Shown here: piece after piece, positions 31,411 through 40,291 of the stretch | Layout: each line of letters starts with the position of its first letter | Numbering within the stretch: the first letter of the stretch is position 1 | DNA from: Shouchella clausii | GTDB lineage: Bacteria; Bacillota; Bacilli; Bacillales; Bacillaceae_D | Reading direction: 5' to 3' | DNA: 64,000 nt | Assembly: GCF_002250115.1 (NCBI RefSeq) | Contig: NZ_CP019985.1 | Location: forward strand, 1,364,001-1,428,000 | The notes under the pieces: generated by a model | The model's database searches: none | What the model was told of the DNA's origin: nothing | What the model saw: only the letters and a program-made list of their open reading frames with translations | Position numbers and translations under genes: made by a program

Positions 31411-32738
31411 GGTACGAACAGTTTAAAACTGTCGCATTAATTGCCTTAATTGGTCTAAGTTTATTTTTCACATACCAATTGTGGACATTCCAACCAAATA
31501 TCGAAGCATTAGAAGATAGCTCCAACGTGCAAACCGAAGAAATGTTTGGCACAGAACGGGACCCAGGTGAGCTGATTGCCCCTGAGCAAGTCGTGCTGCA
31601 CAGCTCTGAAGGGACGTATTCGCTCATAAAAAATGGCTCTTCGTATTTTTCTCACGTTGTGAATCAATTGTTTGCCGAAGGGCAACTGCAATCAATCAAC
31701 CGCGACTATGAAGACATCTCCGCCGTAAGCGGAATTGAATTGATTTTTCCCGATGCAGTACCGAAAGAATTTGTGCTGAAACAATTCGGGATCGATCATG
31801 AAGATTTTCGCTTCAATTTAAGTGCCATCGATCGGATGTTTGTCTATGTTAGCCCTTATGACGGCGGGGTCAACATCCAATTTGCCTCATTGGAAAATGA
31901 AAGCTTATTTACGGTTGGCTCTGCGATGGATCCTGAATTGCTTACTGATTTGCTCGAATCTGGGGAGGAAGCAGACATCGAAGAGGCTGTGATTGTGAAG
32001 CAAAAGGGTGATGACAACAAATTGTTGCAAAACCGGCTGTACGTCAGCAGTGAGCCACAAAAAGTGAGAGAAAAGCAGTATGAGCTTGCCCGTCTAGACA
32101 TCGGGCAAATCAACCAGCGTTTGTTTAGCGGCGCTTCTGATGTCCCCCGGCAAAACCAGCTTGATGGGCAAAATGTCTACACCGATGGCAGCCGAATTGT
32201 CACGATTGACCAACGGCTCCAGTATTTAAGCTACAGCTATCCGTTTGCAGCAGACGGCGTTGACACAAACAACCGCCACATTATTGAGGCTGCGACTGAA
32301 TTTGTCAATTTAAACGGCGGCTGGACCGATGATTATAAGGCGAGCAGTTGGGCAGCCAGGGATAATAGCGAAACCGTTGATTTCCGGATGATGATTGACG
32401 GCATTCCTGTTTTTGGCCGCAGCAGCAGCGACAACAAAGACAGAATGAAAATAACCGTCAGCCGCTCAGGCACACAAGTGATCCAATTCGAACGGCCACT
32501 CTTTCATTTAGTCGGGGCGCCGCTGCAAGACCCTGAAGTGGAAGTCCCGTCAGGAGAGGCAGCTGCAGAAGCGTTAAAGGCCGCAACGTCGGTCAACTGG
32601 GACGATGTCACCGACATCCGCCTTGGCTACAGGGCCGATATGGAGAACAACTCAAATGCCAATTTTGTGCCGACGTGGTATTATGAAAGCCAAAATACGT
32701 GGAAAAGAGTCCCGTTTGATGAGGAGTACAAACAATGA
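31407..32738 (+). CDS. yycH: WalK regulator YycH
   Basis: YycH is a single-pass membrane protein that, with YycI, restrains WalK through membrane contacts. The 443-residue protein has one N-terminal helix (ALIALIGLSLFFTYQLW) and a large extracytoplasmic part. The GTG start overlaps the walK stop and follows AAAGGAGG. Annotation rests on the family pattern and its fixed position. Confidence 0.9.
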   Translation: MRYEQFKTVALIALIGLSLFFTYQLWTFQPNIEALEDSSNVQTEEMFGTERDPGELIAPEQVVLHSSEGTYSLIKNGSSYFSHVVNQLFAEGQLQSINRDYEDISAVSGIELIFPDAVPKEFVLKQFGIDHEDFRFNLSAIDRMFVYVSPYDGGVNIQFASLENESLFTVGSAMDPELLTDLLESGEEADIEEAVIVKQKGDDNKLLQNRLYVSSEPQKVREKQYELARLDIGQINQRLFSGASDVPRQNQLDGQNVYTDGSRIVTIDQRLQYLSYSYPFAADGVDTNNRHIIEAATEFVNLNGGWTDDYKASSWAARDNSETVDFRMMIDGIPVFGRSSSDNKDRMKITVSRSGTQVIQFERPLFHLVGAPLQDPEVEVPSGEAAAEALKAATSVNWDDVTDIRLGYRADMENNSNANFVPTWYYESQNTWKRVPFDEEYKQ

Positions 32739-33631
32739 ATTGGAGTCGGGCCAAATCCATTTTTATTGTCACGTTTTTGCTGTTAAATGTGTTTTTAGGC
32801 ATACAGTTGCTGGACAAAATCCAACAAGTGCCTGATATTGAGCAATCAAGCGACATCGAAAAGCGGCTTGCGGATAACAACATCTCTCTCCCGTCGAAAG
32901 AAATCAACATTGTTGGCGCGAAAGGCGTTGTCCTTGAAGGAAGATGGACAACCTTTTCAGAAGCAGAGCTAGACGGTCTTACAGGGCAGACGGCGACGTT
33001 GTCCCAATCACGGGAATTGATTAAAGCGGCTTTTGATGAACCGATTGATCTATCGGATATTCCTGGCAACGACAACAACGAAACAGCGGAACAAACCGAC
33101 TATGCTGCTTTTTTAGCCCAGCATATTTTGCACGGGTATGACTATGTGTTTTCACGGCGAGAAGGATCGTACCTTTATTTTAACCAGCTATATAACCAAA
33201 ACGAAACGTTCGTCAACGAGGACGCACCTCTCATTTTAGAACTCGATGAAGACGACAAGGTCATTGGCTACACACAACGCCATTTCACCTTTGAAGAAAA
33301 CCCAGATGAACGGAAAATGATTACGTACATGGAAGCAGTCGAAACGCTGCTAAACAACCATTTTATTAAAAGAAACAATAGCATTGTTGAAATTGATTTT
33401 GGCTATTATAGCCTAGCTGAACAAACGCCTCGTTTCTTTTCGCCTATGTGGGAAGTGACGGTGAAGGGCAACACCGATGAGGAGGACGATGTACGCATTT
33501 ATTTAGTGAATGCGATTTTAGGCGAACAACATCAATGGTATCCTGATGAAAACCAAGCGATTGATGGAGAAACGCCAGAATTAGAGGAACCAAGTATAGA
33601 CGAGATGAACGAAGCGGGCAGCACGCCTTAG
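32735..33631 (+). CDS. yycI: WalK regulator YycI
   Basis: This 298-residue partner of YycH starts MNWSRAKSIFIVTFLLLNVFL, a single N-terminal membrane helix, followed by an extracytoplasmic region related in fold to YycH. Its start overlaps the yycH stop by four bases. It ends with an acidic Glu/Asp-rich tail. Confidence 0.9.
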   Translation: MNWSRAKSIFIVTFLLLNVFLGIQLLDKIQQVPDIEQSSDIEKRLADNNISLPSKEINIVGAKGVVLEGRWTTFSEAELDGLTGQTATLSQSRELIKAAFDEPIDLSDIPGNDNNETAEQTDYAAFLAQHILHGYDYVFSRREGSYLYFNQLYNQNETFVNEDAPLILELDEDDKVIGYTQRHFTFEENPDERKMITYMEAVETLLNNHFIKRNNSIVEIDFGYYSLAEQTPRFFSPMWEVTVKGNTDEEDDVRIYLVNAILGEQHQWYPDENQAIDGETPELEEPSIDEMNEAGSTP

Positions 33632-33657
33632 AGTGTGGAAATGAAGGGGGAAACTAG

Positions 33658-34452
33658 ATGAGTATGCGGTTCAGCGTGCTGGCCAGCGGCAGTACTGGAA
33701 ACGCGATGTATGTAGAGACGGCATCGCAGCGCCTTTTAATTGATGCCGGTCTAACCGGGAAAAAACTGGACGAGCTGTTCCAAAAAATTGACCGCAACCC
33801 AAAAGACATTGATGCGCTGCTTGTCACCCATGAACATAGCGACCATATTAAAGGAGTCGGCGTTTTTGCCAGAAAACATCAAGTGCCGATCTATGCGAAC
33901 GCAAAAACGTGGAAAGCGATGGAGAAACAGCTTGGGCAGTTGTCTCTTGACCAAAAGTTTGAGTTCGACCGGGAGACAGTCAAGCAGTTTGGCGACATAG
34001 AAGTCGAGTCATTTGGCGTCTCACACGATGCAGCTGAACCGATGTTTTTTGTCTTCCGCCACGAAGGCAAGAAACTCGTTTTAGCGACAGATATGGGCTA
34101 TGTGAGCGAACGAATTAAAAAGACCGTTGCAGGCGCCGATACGTACGTGTTTGAGTCCAACCATGATATGAACATGCTCCGTGTCGGCCGCTATCCCTGG
34201 AACGTCAAACGCCGGATTCTGAGCGATTTAGGCCATGTTTCCAACGAAGATGCCGCGATGGCGTTGGCCGATGTCGTCGAGGACAAACAAGCCAACATCT
34301 ACTTAGCTCATTTAAGCCTCGACAACAATATGAAAGAATTAGCGCATATGACAGTCAAGCAAGTGTTAGAGCAAGAAGGGCATAAAGTCGGCGAAACGCT
34401 GCGCCTATACGATACGGACCCGTATCACCCTACCCCCCTCTCGATTGTTTAA
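33658..34452 (+). CDS. walJ: Metallo-beta-lactamase fold hydrolase WalJ/YycJ
   Basis: This 264-residue protein of the metallo-beta-lactamase superfamily has the zinc-binding motif [10 protein letters not shown], then DMGYVSE and HLSLDNN. In Gram-positives WalJ/YycJ is encoded with walRK and is thought to act as a nuclease linked to DNA replication or mismatch repair. Start [20 protein letters not shown] is typical. GGGGGA precedes the ATG. Confidence 0.93.
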   Translation: MSMRFSVLASGSTGNAMYVETASQRLLIDAGLTGKKLDELFQKIDRNPKDIDALLVTHEHSDHIKGVGVFARKHQVPIYANAKTWKAMEKQLGQLSLDQKFEFDRETVKQFGDIEVESFGVSHDAAEPMFFVFRHEGKKLVLATDMGYVSERIKKTVAGADTYVFESNHDMNMLRVGRYPWNVKRRILSDLGHVSNEDAAMALADVVEDKQANIYLAHLSLDNNMKELAHMTVKQVLEQEGHKVGETLRLYDTDPYHPTPLSIV

Positions 34453-34652
34453 AAAGGGATGAAAGCGTAAATAAATAGAAAGAACCTACAGTATTCGTTT
34501 TTTTATCAAACTTCAGCAACAGTTATCGATAATTGTTAAACGAAGGTCAAAAATCGTTGAAATGCCCGCAAATGCCTAGACCATCAGGCGAACAGGGGTA
34601 TAATAAAGATACATAGAACGAATACGACTGTTTAGAGGGAAGGGGTATAATC
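34453..34652 (+). promoter_or_regulatory. Intergenic region with htrA promoter
   Basis: A perfect -10 box TATAAT (34599-34604) lies about 50 bases upstream of the htrA-like gene; the -35 match (CTAGAC, 34576-34581) is weak, so an activator may be needed. Nothing else is seen here. Confidence 0.5.
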
Positions 34653-35873
34653 ATGGGCTACTATGATGACCAGCAAGAAACGCGCTACCGTGAGCCAAAT
34701 AAAAGCTCAAAAAAAGTGGCTGGTTTGTCCGCGTTTGGCGGTGCCATTATCGGCGGTGCGCTTGTGTTAATTGCTTCACCAATTATGTCGAGCCTCGGCC
34801 TTGGCATAGATGATTCAGCAAGCGAAAACAACAACGCCAATACAGAACCGAATACCGAGCAAAACGCCGAGAATGTCATTAACCTCGACGTCAATTCAGC
34901 GGTCACGGACGTTGTGAGCAAAGTGTCCGATGCAGTCGTCGGCGTCATTAACATGCAGCAAGCCAACATGTTCGGATCGAGTGAAACAGACGAAACAGGC
35001 ACAGGATCTGGTGTGGTTTATAAGAAAGAAGGCGACTCGGCATTCATTGTTACCAATAACCATGTCATTGAAGGTGCTTCGGAAATTGAAGTCGCCTTAA
35101 CGGACGGCACCCGCGTTCCAGCTACGCTTGTAGGCCAAGATGAAATAACAGACTTAGCTGTCCTTGAAATCGATGGCGAAAACGTCACAACCGTTGCCGA
35201 GTTCGGCAATTCCGATGAATTAAGCGTCGGCGAACCAGCGATTGCGATAGGCAACCCGCTTGGCCTTGAATTTGCCGGCAGCGTCACACAAGGCATTATC
35301 AGCGCGACAGAACGGAGCATTCCAGTCGATTTAAGCGGCAATGGCCAAATTGATTGGAATGCAGAAGTACTGCAAACGGACGCAGCGATTAATCCCGGCA
35401 ACAGTGGCGGTGCACTTATTAACATTAACGGCGAAGTCATCGGGATTAACTCGATGAAAATTTCCGGCGGTGCAGAAGGATTAGGCTTTGCGATCCCTTC
35501 TTCCATCGTGCAGCCAACCATCAGCGACTTAGAACAGTACGGCGAAGTGCGACGCCCAACACTCGGCATCACTTTGCGCTCGCTCAATGAACTGCCAAGT
35601 TCCGCTCTCCAAGGAACGTTGAACTTGCCTGAAGACGTGACAGAAGGCATCGTCATCGTCGGCGTCCAAAACGGCAGCGCTGCAGCCGATGCAGGCCTGC
35701 AAGAACGAGACGTCATCGTCGAAATTGACGGCAAAGCGATTGAAAACCCTCAAGAGTTGCGCAAACTCTTATACGCTGAACGCTCCATCGGCGACACCAT
35801 TTCCGTCACACTCTACCGTGACGGTGACAAACAAACAATCGATGTCACCCTTGAAGAACAAAGCGACGTATAA
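34653..35873 (+). CDS. htrA: HtrA-like membrane serine protease (YycK position)
   Basis: This is a trypsin-fold quality-control protease anchored by one N-terminal helix (LSAFGGAIIGGALVLIASPI). The 406-residue protein has catalytic His in TNNHVIEG, Asp in DLAVLEI and Ser in NPGNSGGALI, and a C-terminal PDZ domain (LGITLRSLNELP ... IVIVGVQNGSAAADAGLQERDVI). An Asn/Glu/Thr-rich linker follows the helix. It closes the walRK cluster; a strong terminator follows. Confidence 0.95.
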   Translation: MGYYDDQQETRYREPNKSSKKVAGLSAFGGAIIGGALVLIASPIMSSLGLGIDDSASENNNANTEPNTEQNAENVINLDVNSAVTDVVSKVSDAVVGVINMQQANMFGSSETDETGTGSGVVYKKEGDSAFIVTNNHVIEGASEIEVALTDGTRVPATLVGQDEITDLAVLEIDGENVTTVAEFGNSDELSVGEPAIAIGNPLGLEFAGSVTQGIISATERSIPVDLSGNGQIDWNAEVLQTDAAINPGNSGGALININGEVIGINSMKISGGAEGLGFAIPSSIVQPTISDLEQYGEVRRPTLGITLRSLNELPSSALQGTLNLPEDVTEGIVIVGVQNGSAAADAGLQERDVIVEIDGKAIENPQELRKLLYAERSIGDTISVTLYRDGDKQTIDVTLEEQSDV

Positions 35874-35881
35874 ACAAATCC

Positions 35882-35919
35882 ACAGCTCCCGCGAACAACG
35901 CGCGGGAGCTGTTTTTTTG
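35882..35919 (+). terminator. Intrinsic terminator after htrA
   Basis: A 12-bp stem ACAGCTCCCGCG / CGCGGGAGCTGT has a 7-base loop and a run of seven T residues. Confidence 0.93.
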
Positions 35920-35922
35920 CTT

Positions 35923-36233
35923 TGTGGATTGTGCAAAAGAAGCACTCGCTGTGGATAGCCAAGCCATGCTATAATAGCAAACGACAAAGAAAGGACGGAT
36001 TCAATTGCTTTACGCCTGCACAGAACATATCGAACTAGCACTAGACGTCGCCGTAGACGAATGGGAAGTTGCACCCAAAATCGAAAAAACCACAGACGCC
36101 AACGACGCCACATGTAGCTACTGTGGAAACAAAGCCACATACACTGTGGCAAAATAATCAGATATACACACTGTTGATATGTGGATAAGTTATGTGGATA
36201 AACTGTTTGCATCTGAAAAAGGAGTTATACACA
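35923..36233. promoter_or_regulatory. DnaA-box cluster around the CxxC gene and rlmH
   Basis: Two perfect boxes TGTGGATAA at 36180-36188 and 36193-36201 are joined by close matches TGTGGATTG (35923-35931), TGTGGATAG (35950-35958) and TTATACACA (36225-36233). The two perfect boxes are 13 bases apart and lie just upstream of rlmH, about 30 kb from oriC. Confidence 0.65.
36005..36157 (+). CDS. CxxH/CxxC small protein
   Basis: This 50-residue protein has N-terminal CTEH and a C-terminal CSYC pair (MLYACTEHIELALDVAVDE ... ATCSYCGNKATYTVAK), the pattern of the CxxH/CxxC family found before rlmH in Bacilli; the four residues could bind one zinc. The start is TTG with an AAAGGA site. The gene is shorter than usual ORF cut-offs. 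Function unknown. Confidence 0.8.
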   Translation: MLYACTEHIELALDVAVDEWEVAPKIEKTTDANDATCSYCGNKATYTVAK

Positions 36234-36234
36234 A

Positions 36235-36714
36235 GTGAATATCACGATTCTATCCGTCGGCAAACTAAAAGAAAAATACATAAAACAAGGCATCGACGAA
36301 TACAAAAAGCGCCTAAGCGCCTACGCCAAAATCCAAGAAATCGAAGTCCCAGACGAAAAAGCACCCGAACACTTAAGCACCGAAGACATGCGCCTCGTCA
36401 AGAAAAAAGAAGGCGAACGCCTCCTCGCCAAAATAAGCGCCGACAGCTACGTCATCGCCCTGGCGATCGAAGGCAACATGAAAACAAGCGAGCAACTTGC
36501 AAAGAATATTGAACAGCTCGGCACATATGGAAAAAGCAAAATCGCCTTCGTAATCGGCGGTTCATTAGGATTGTCTAACGACGTGTACGCACGGGCAGAC
36601 GAACTGCTATCATTTTCAAAAATGACATTCCCCCACCAACTGATGAAACTCGTGCTATTTGAGCAACTGTATCGGAGTTTTCGGATTATGAGGGGGGAGC
36701 CGTATCATAAGTAG
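36235..36714 (+). CDS. rlmH: 23S rRNA (pseudouridine-1915-N3) methyltransferase RlmH
   Basis: RlmH is a SPOUT-class methyltransferase acting on assembled 70S ribosomes. The 159-residue product has [19 protein letters not shown] and [25 protein letters not shown], and the conserved end GEPYHK. The GTG start has GGAG upstream. Its codons end in A or C far more than those of most neighbours. The 3' end (GAGCCGTATCATAAGTAG) resembles the SCC attachment site in staphylococcal rlmH (orfX), and an accessory island begins directly after it. Confidence 0.97.
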   Translation: MNITILSVGKLKEKYIKQGIDEYKKRLSAYAKIQEIEVPDEKAPEHLSTEDMRLVKKKEGERLLAKISADSYVIALAIEGNMKTSEQLAKNIEQLGTYGKSKIAFVIGGSLGLSNDVYARADELLSFSKMTFPHQLMKLVLFEQLYRSFRIMRGEPYHK

Positions 36715-36913
36715 GGGGGAAAATTGTTGTAAATAAAATGATATTTTGGTTTATGAAGCGGGTAAGGGCTGTGAAAATGTAACGTCTTTATCGTTTCCGA
36801 TAAAGTAAATGAATAAGTGTAAAAGCCTAGGATATATTGACCACCGTAAAATTGAAGTCAAGTTCAACCTGATGAATAGATCTTGAGAGATTTTCTAATT
36901 GTCGTTTGAGATT

Positions 36914-37140
36914 CTACCTAAATAGCTGGAGCAACTCCTTTTTTCCTTCCCTTGAAGAGAGTTGGTAGACTTCTACAAACTTCTTCTCTAATATAAAACG
37001 AGCCAACTCATGCGGGATGACTTTTGTATCTGATGAACTTATATCCAGAGTTTATTTTTCTTTTGTTCAAATTGCTTCCTAAGCACCTTTTGAAGTCGTT
37101 CTTCTAAGATTGCGAGAGGGAAGAGGTTTAGTTCAAATAC
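36914..37140 (-). pseudogene. Degraded coding remnant, family not recognised
   Basis: Two adjacent frames read as plausible helical protein: VFELNLFPLAILEERLQKVL... up to KNKLW, then, after a short frame change near 37045, SDTKVIPHELARFILEKKF...LLQLFR and stop. There is no start codon context. It looks like the C-terminal part of a frameshifted gene, but I cannot name it. Confidence 0.4.
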
Positions 37141-37644
37141 TCATAAATATATTCTATGAAACTGTTTTATTTATAACAGCCTTTTTCTGTATGCTATAAA
37201 TCCCCTTTAAGTTCAGAAATGGCGAGAAGCGATTGCTTATTTAAAGATTGAATGGTTGAAATAAAGTCTCTCTGAAAAGGAAGTTTTCAATTTGCCCAAA
37301 CACCTGATTTTCAGCGTAATAGCTTTGATGTTATTAAATTTACAGGCAGATGATCATTTATTATGAAAATCAGAACAGACATAGTGATGATGTTTTCACT
37401 TTGTACAATCTTTGCGTTTATATAAGTTAGTAATGAAAGGAACCAGGCCCAGTCTGTAATCGGGACAACGTAAAATACCAGCAAAAGATGCAGATCAATA
37501 AATTTGTTTTCCAGAGCACCCCTTTCCAACCGAGAAAGCTACCGCACTATTTTGGAAGAACAGTCAGGATTCCCTGTTAATAAAATAACTCTATTAAATT
37601 GACTTTGTTACCCTTTGGTAGAAAGTCTTTTTTATAACCTTTCA

Positions 37645-37673
37645 TGAAAATCAGCCGTATGTAATGGTATAAT
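37645..37673 (+). promoter_or_regulatory. Extended -10 promoter of the helicase/restriction operon
   Basis: TGGTATAAT (37665-37673) is an extended -10 element; the -35 region is weak. It lies 36 bases upstream of the first gene. Confidence 0.6.
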
Positions 37674-37708
37674 GTTACTATTAAGACTGTTGAGGAGGTC
37701 TGGACTTT

Positions 37709-40291
37709 ATGAATTCTTCTACTTTGGAAGATTTATTTGAAATTCATAAGTTTAAACCAAACGAGGGACAATTAGAAGCAATTAAAACATTAGAGGGTCC
37801 ACTTTTCTTAATGGCAGGTCCAGGTTCAGGTAAGACAAGAGTTCTTTTGTGGAGAACAGTAAATGCTATTGTATTCCAAAATGTCAATCCAGAAAACATT
37901 TTTTTGTCTACTTTTACGGAGAAGGCCGCAAAACAATTGAAAGACGGACTTCAGTCTATATTAGGTACAGTCACAAATATTACAGGCGTTCCATATGACA
38001 TTTCGAGAGCGTATATAGGAACTGTTCATTCACTTTGTCAGCGAATTATTGCAGATAGAAGGTTTATAAAGCAACGTTCAAGAGTAAAACCGCCAATTCT
38101 TATGGATGAATTGGACCAATATTTCTTTGTCAATTCAAATCAATTTTGGAATATGGTCGAAGAAATCCTTCATGTGAAAGAAAATGAATGGCGTTCCGAA
38201 ATGAAGAAATACTTTTCAAAGAGATCAGAGTCACGTCATGAAACTGCATTGTCACTTATTTCTGTATTCAATCGTTTTTCGGAAGAAAATCTGCAGATAG
38301 AAAGAATCATTGACCATGCGGTAAATATAAATGATGAAACATTACAGCAAATAGCCAGATTATATGAATGGTATAAACAAAGACTCCAAACAATGAATAT
38401 GGTTGATTTTGCACTATTACAACAAAGAGCTTATAGTCAATTACTTGAAAGTGAGCATGTAATTAATGAATTTGAGCATGTCGTAATTGATGAATTTCAG
38501 GACACAAATCGGATTCAAGAGCAACTGTTCTTACGATTAGCAAAAGGAAATAAAAACCTTTGTGTAGTAGGTGATGATGACCAAGCACTATATCGGTTTC
38601 GTGGAGCTACAGTAGAGAACTTTGTTCAATTTCCTCAAAGGTCTAAACTATATTTATTAACTCCTCCAAAGGAAATAAAGTTGAATATTAATTATCGTTC
38701 CAAGAAACAAATCGTAACAACTTATACCAACTTCATCGAGAAGGTCAGTTGGGTAAGAGAAGATGGGGCTGGATACTATCGCTTACATGAAAAAGATATC
38801 CAGTCACATCATCGAGATAATGATTTAGCTGTTATTACAACTACCCCATCCAAATCAGAAGACGTTGTTAAAGAAATTGCACAATTTGTTAAGAAGTTAA
38901 TTGTAGAAAAAAAGGTGGAAGATCCTAATCAGATTGCATTCTTGTTCCCTGCATTAAAAAATAATAAACATGTTCAACGCATGAAAAGAGCATTGGAAGC
39001 AGAAGGGATTAAAGTTTATGCTCCAAGGGCAGGGCGTTTTTTAGAAGTAGAAGAAGCAAAAGCGATGTTTGGAATACTTACTCAAATAGTCGGCAAACCA
39101 ACCAGACAAGCCTTTGCGGGAGCATACAAAGATTATCATGATTGGTTGGATGTTACTGAGGGAATTGCTAAGGAACTAATGGAGAAAGATGAGCGGTTAG
39201 GACGGTTTGTGCATGTTAAAATTGAAGAGCTTAATAGATGTAAAGACGACTATATTCGTCTTTTAAAGACTGTCAGTGATAATGGCTGGTCACTGAATGA
39301 TATGTATGTACCGCAAACTCATAAGCGGATTCTTTCTAATACACCGCTTATTTCACAGCAAACTCTAAGGGGTCTTGGTACAGATCGCTTAGACAAAATT
39401 ATTGAGCAAAGAATAAAAAGCGGAAAACCATTTACACTTCAATACATTCTAAATCGGGCAACATCAGTTGATTGGAATATAATGGATCTATTTTACCGTC
39501 TTTGTGGTTTTCCCTACTTTACACACATGTTCAAGTTGGCGGAAACTGGTGAAGATGAAGGACCGATTTCGAACCTCTCGATGATTTCAGAGTATTTAGC
39601 ACGCTATATGGAGCAATCCCAATCAATGCTTACTGGTTCAAGGTTAATCGAAGACCGTTTTTCGAACGACTTTTTTGGTCGCTATGTGTATGGATTATTT
39701 CGAGTAGGCGAATCAGAAGTAGAGAACGAAGAAACACCATTCCCAAAAGGACGTATACCTTTTTTAACCATCCATCAGTCGAAAGGATTGGAATTCCCCT
39801 ATGTAGTACTCGGCAGTCCTGGTAAAAGAAACTGGGGAGTGCCGAGAGTAGAGGAGCTTGTTAGGCCATTAATTGAAGCGGACAGTGAACCATTGGAAAG
39901 AATCCCTGAGTTTGATACAATGAGGCTATTTTATGTCGCTTTATCCAGGGCAGAAAATGCTTTGATTATTACCCACTTACGAGGTCCAGGTCAGGTGGTA
40001 GAACCAGCTTTCAAAAAGCTTTTTTCTGAAATGAACTACCCGATGATACCAAATATTGATGTCGATAAATTATCGGATGTACAAGTTAAGGAAGATGAGA
40101 TTCCCAAGGTTTATTCATATACCAGTGATTACCTTTTGTATTTAAAGTGCCCAAGAAATTATATGGTCTTCAAAAAGTATGGGTTTGTACCATCACGTTC
40201 CCAAACTATGCTTTTTGGAAACCTTGTCCATCAGACGATTGAAGATATTCATAATCGAATCATTTCAATGCGAGGTGAAATAGATGAGTAA
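37709..40291 (+). CDS. UvrD/AdnA-like helicase ending in the first part of a RecB-like Fe-S nuclease domain
   Basis: This is an SF1A DNA helicase of 860 residues. Motifs in order: Q-motif FKPNEGQLEAI (15-25), Walker A AGPGSGKT (36-43), Ia (LSTFTEKAAKQL), Walker B VVIDEFQDTN (from 258), motif III GDDDQALYRFRGA (near 290), motif IV/V region with IHQSKGLEFPYVVL near 690, and motif VI RLFYVALSRAEN near 735. The last 50 residues are the start of a PD-(D/E)XK nuclease: a cysteine at 814 (YLKCPRNYMVF) and His841 in FGNLVHQTIED. The catalytic Asp/Lys and remaining cysteines are in the next gene. Family proteins with both parts, such as AdnA/AdnB, are about 1050-1100 residues. GGAGG precedes the ATG. 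Confidence 0.9.
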   Translation: MNSSTLEDLFEIHKFKPNEGQLEAIKTLEGPLFLMAGPGSGKTRVLLWRTVNAIVFQNVNPENIFLSTFTEKAAKQLKDGLQSILGTVTNITGVPYDISRAYIGTVHSLCQRIIADRRFIKQRSRVKPPILMDELDQYFFVNSNQFWNMVEEILHVKENEWRSEMKKYFSKRSESRHETALSLISVFNRFSEENLQIERIIDHAVNINDETLQQIARLYEWYKQRLQTMNMVDFALLQQRAYSQLLESEHVINEFEHVVIDEFQDTNRIQEQLFLRLAKGNKNLCVVGDDDQALYRFRGATVENFVQFPQRSKLYLLTPPKEIKLNINYRSKKQIVTTYTNFIEKVSWVREDGAGYYRLHEKDIQSHHRDNDLAVITTTPSKSEDVVKEIAQFVKKLIVEKKVEDPNQIAFLFPALKNNKHVQRMKRALEAEGIKVYAPRAGRFLEVEEAKAMFGILTQIVGKPTRQAFAGAYKDYHDWLDVTEGIAKELMEKDERLGRFVHVKIEELNRCKDDYIRLLKTVSDNGWSLNDMYVPQTHKRILSNTPLISQQTLRGLGTDRLDKIIEQRIKSGKPFTLQYILNRATSVDWNIMDLFYRLCGFPYFTHMFKLAETGEDEGPISNLSMISEYLARYMEQSQSMLTGSRLIEDRFSNDFFGRYVYGLFRVGESEVENEETPFPKGRIPFLTIHQSKGLEFPYVVLGSPGKRNWGVPRVEELVRPLIEADSEPLERIPEFDTMRLFYVALSRAENALIITHLRGPGQVVEPAFKKLFSEMNYPMIPNIDVDKLSDVQVKEDEIPKVYSYTSDYLLYLKCPRNYMVFKKYGFVPSRSQTMLFGNLVHQTIEDIHNRIISMRGEIDE

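Larger units (their letters stand above)
36715..37708. other. AT-rich non-coding start of the accessory island
   Basis: No intact gene is visible. It holds a degraded minus-strand reading frame (36914-37140), an 8-bp hairpin (CTTTATCG / CGATAAAG near 36785-36805), a minus-strand frame of 72 codons at 37311-37529 with two hydrophobic stretches but no recognised family or clear ribosome binding site, and the promoter of the downstream operon. Confidence 0.7.

Noticed and set aside
35769-36212. 147-codon minus-strand frame across the CxxC gene
   Set aside because: It is the antisense shadow of htrA and the CxxC gene, with Arg/Cys/Trp-rich, unlikely protein sequence and a strong terminator inside.
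36690-36720. Intact SCC element with recombinase behind rlmH
   Set aside because: No ccrAB/ccrC-type serine recombinase or tyrosine integrase can be read in 36715-49730; only the att-like end and the position are suggestive.
37311-37529. 72-codon minus-strand frame as a membrane protein gene
   Set aside because: Hydrophobic stretches are present but no ribosome binding site or family is seen in this AT-rich DNA; kept only as a remark in the region description.
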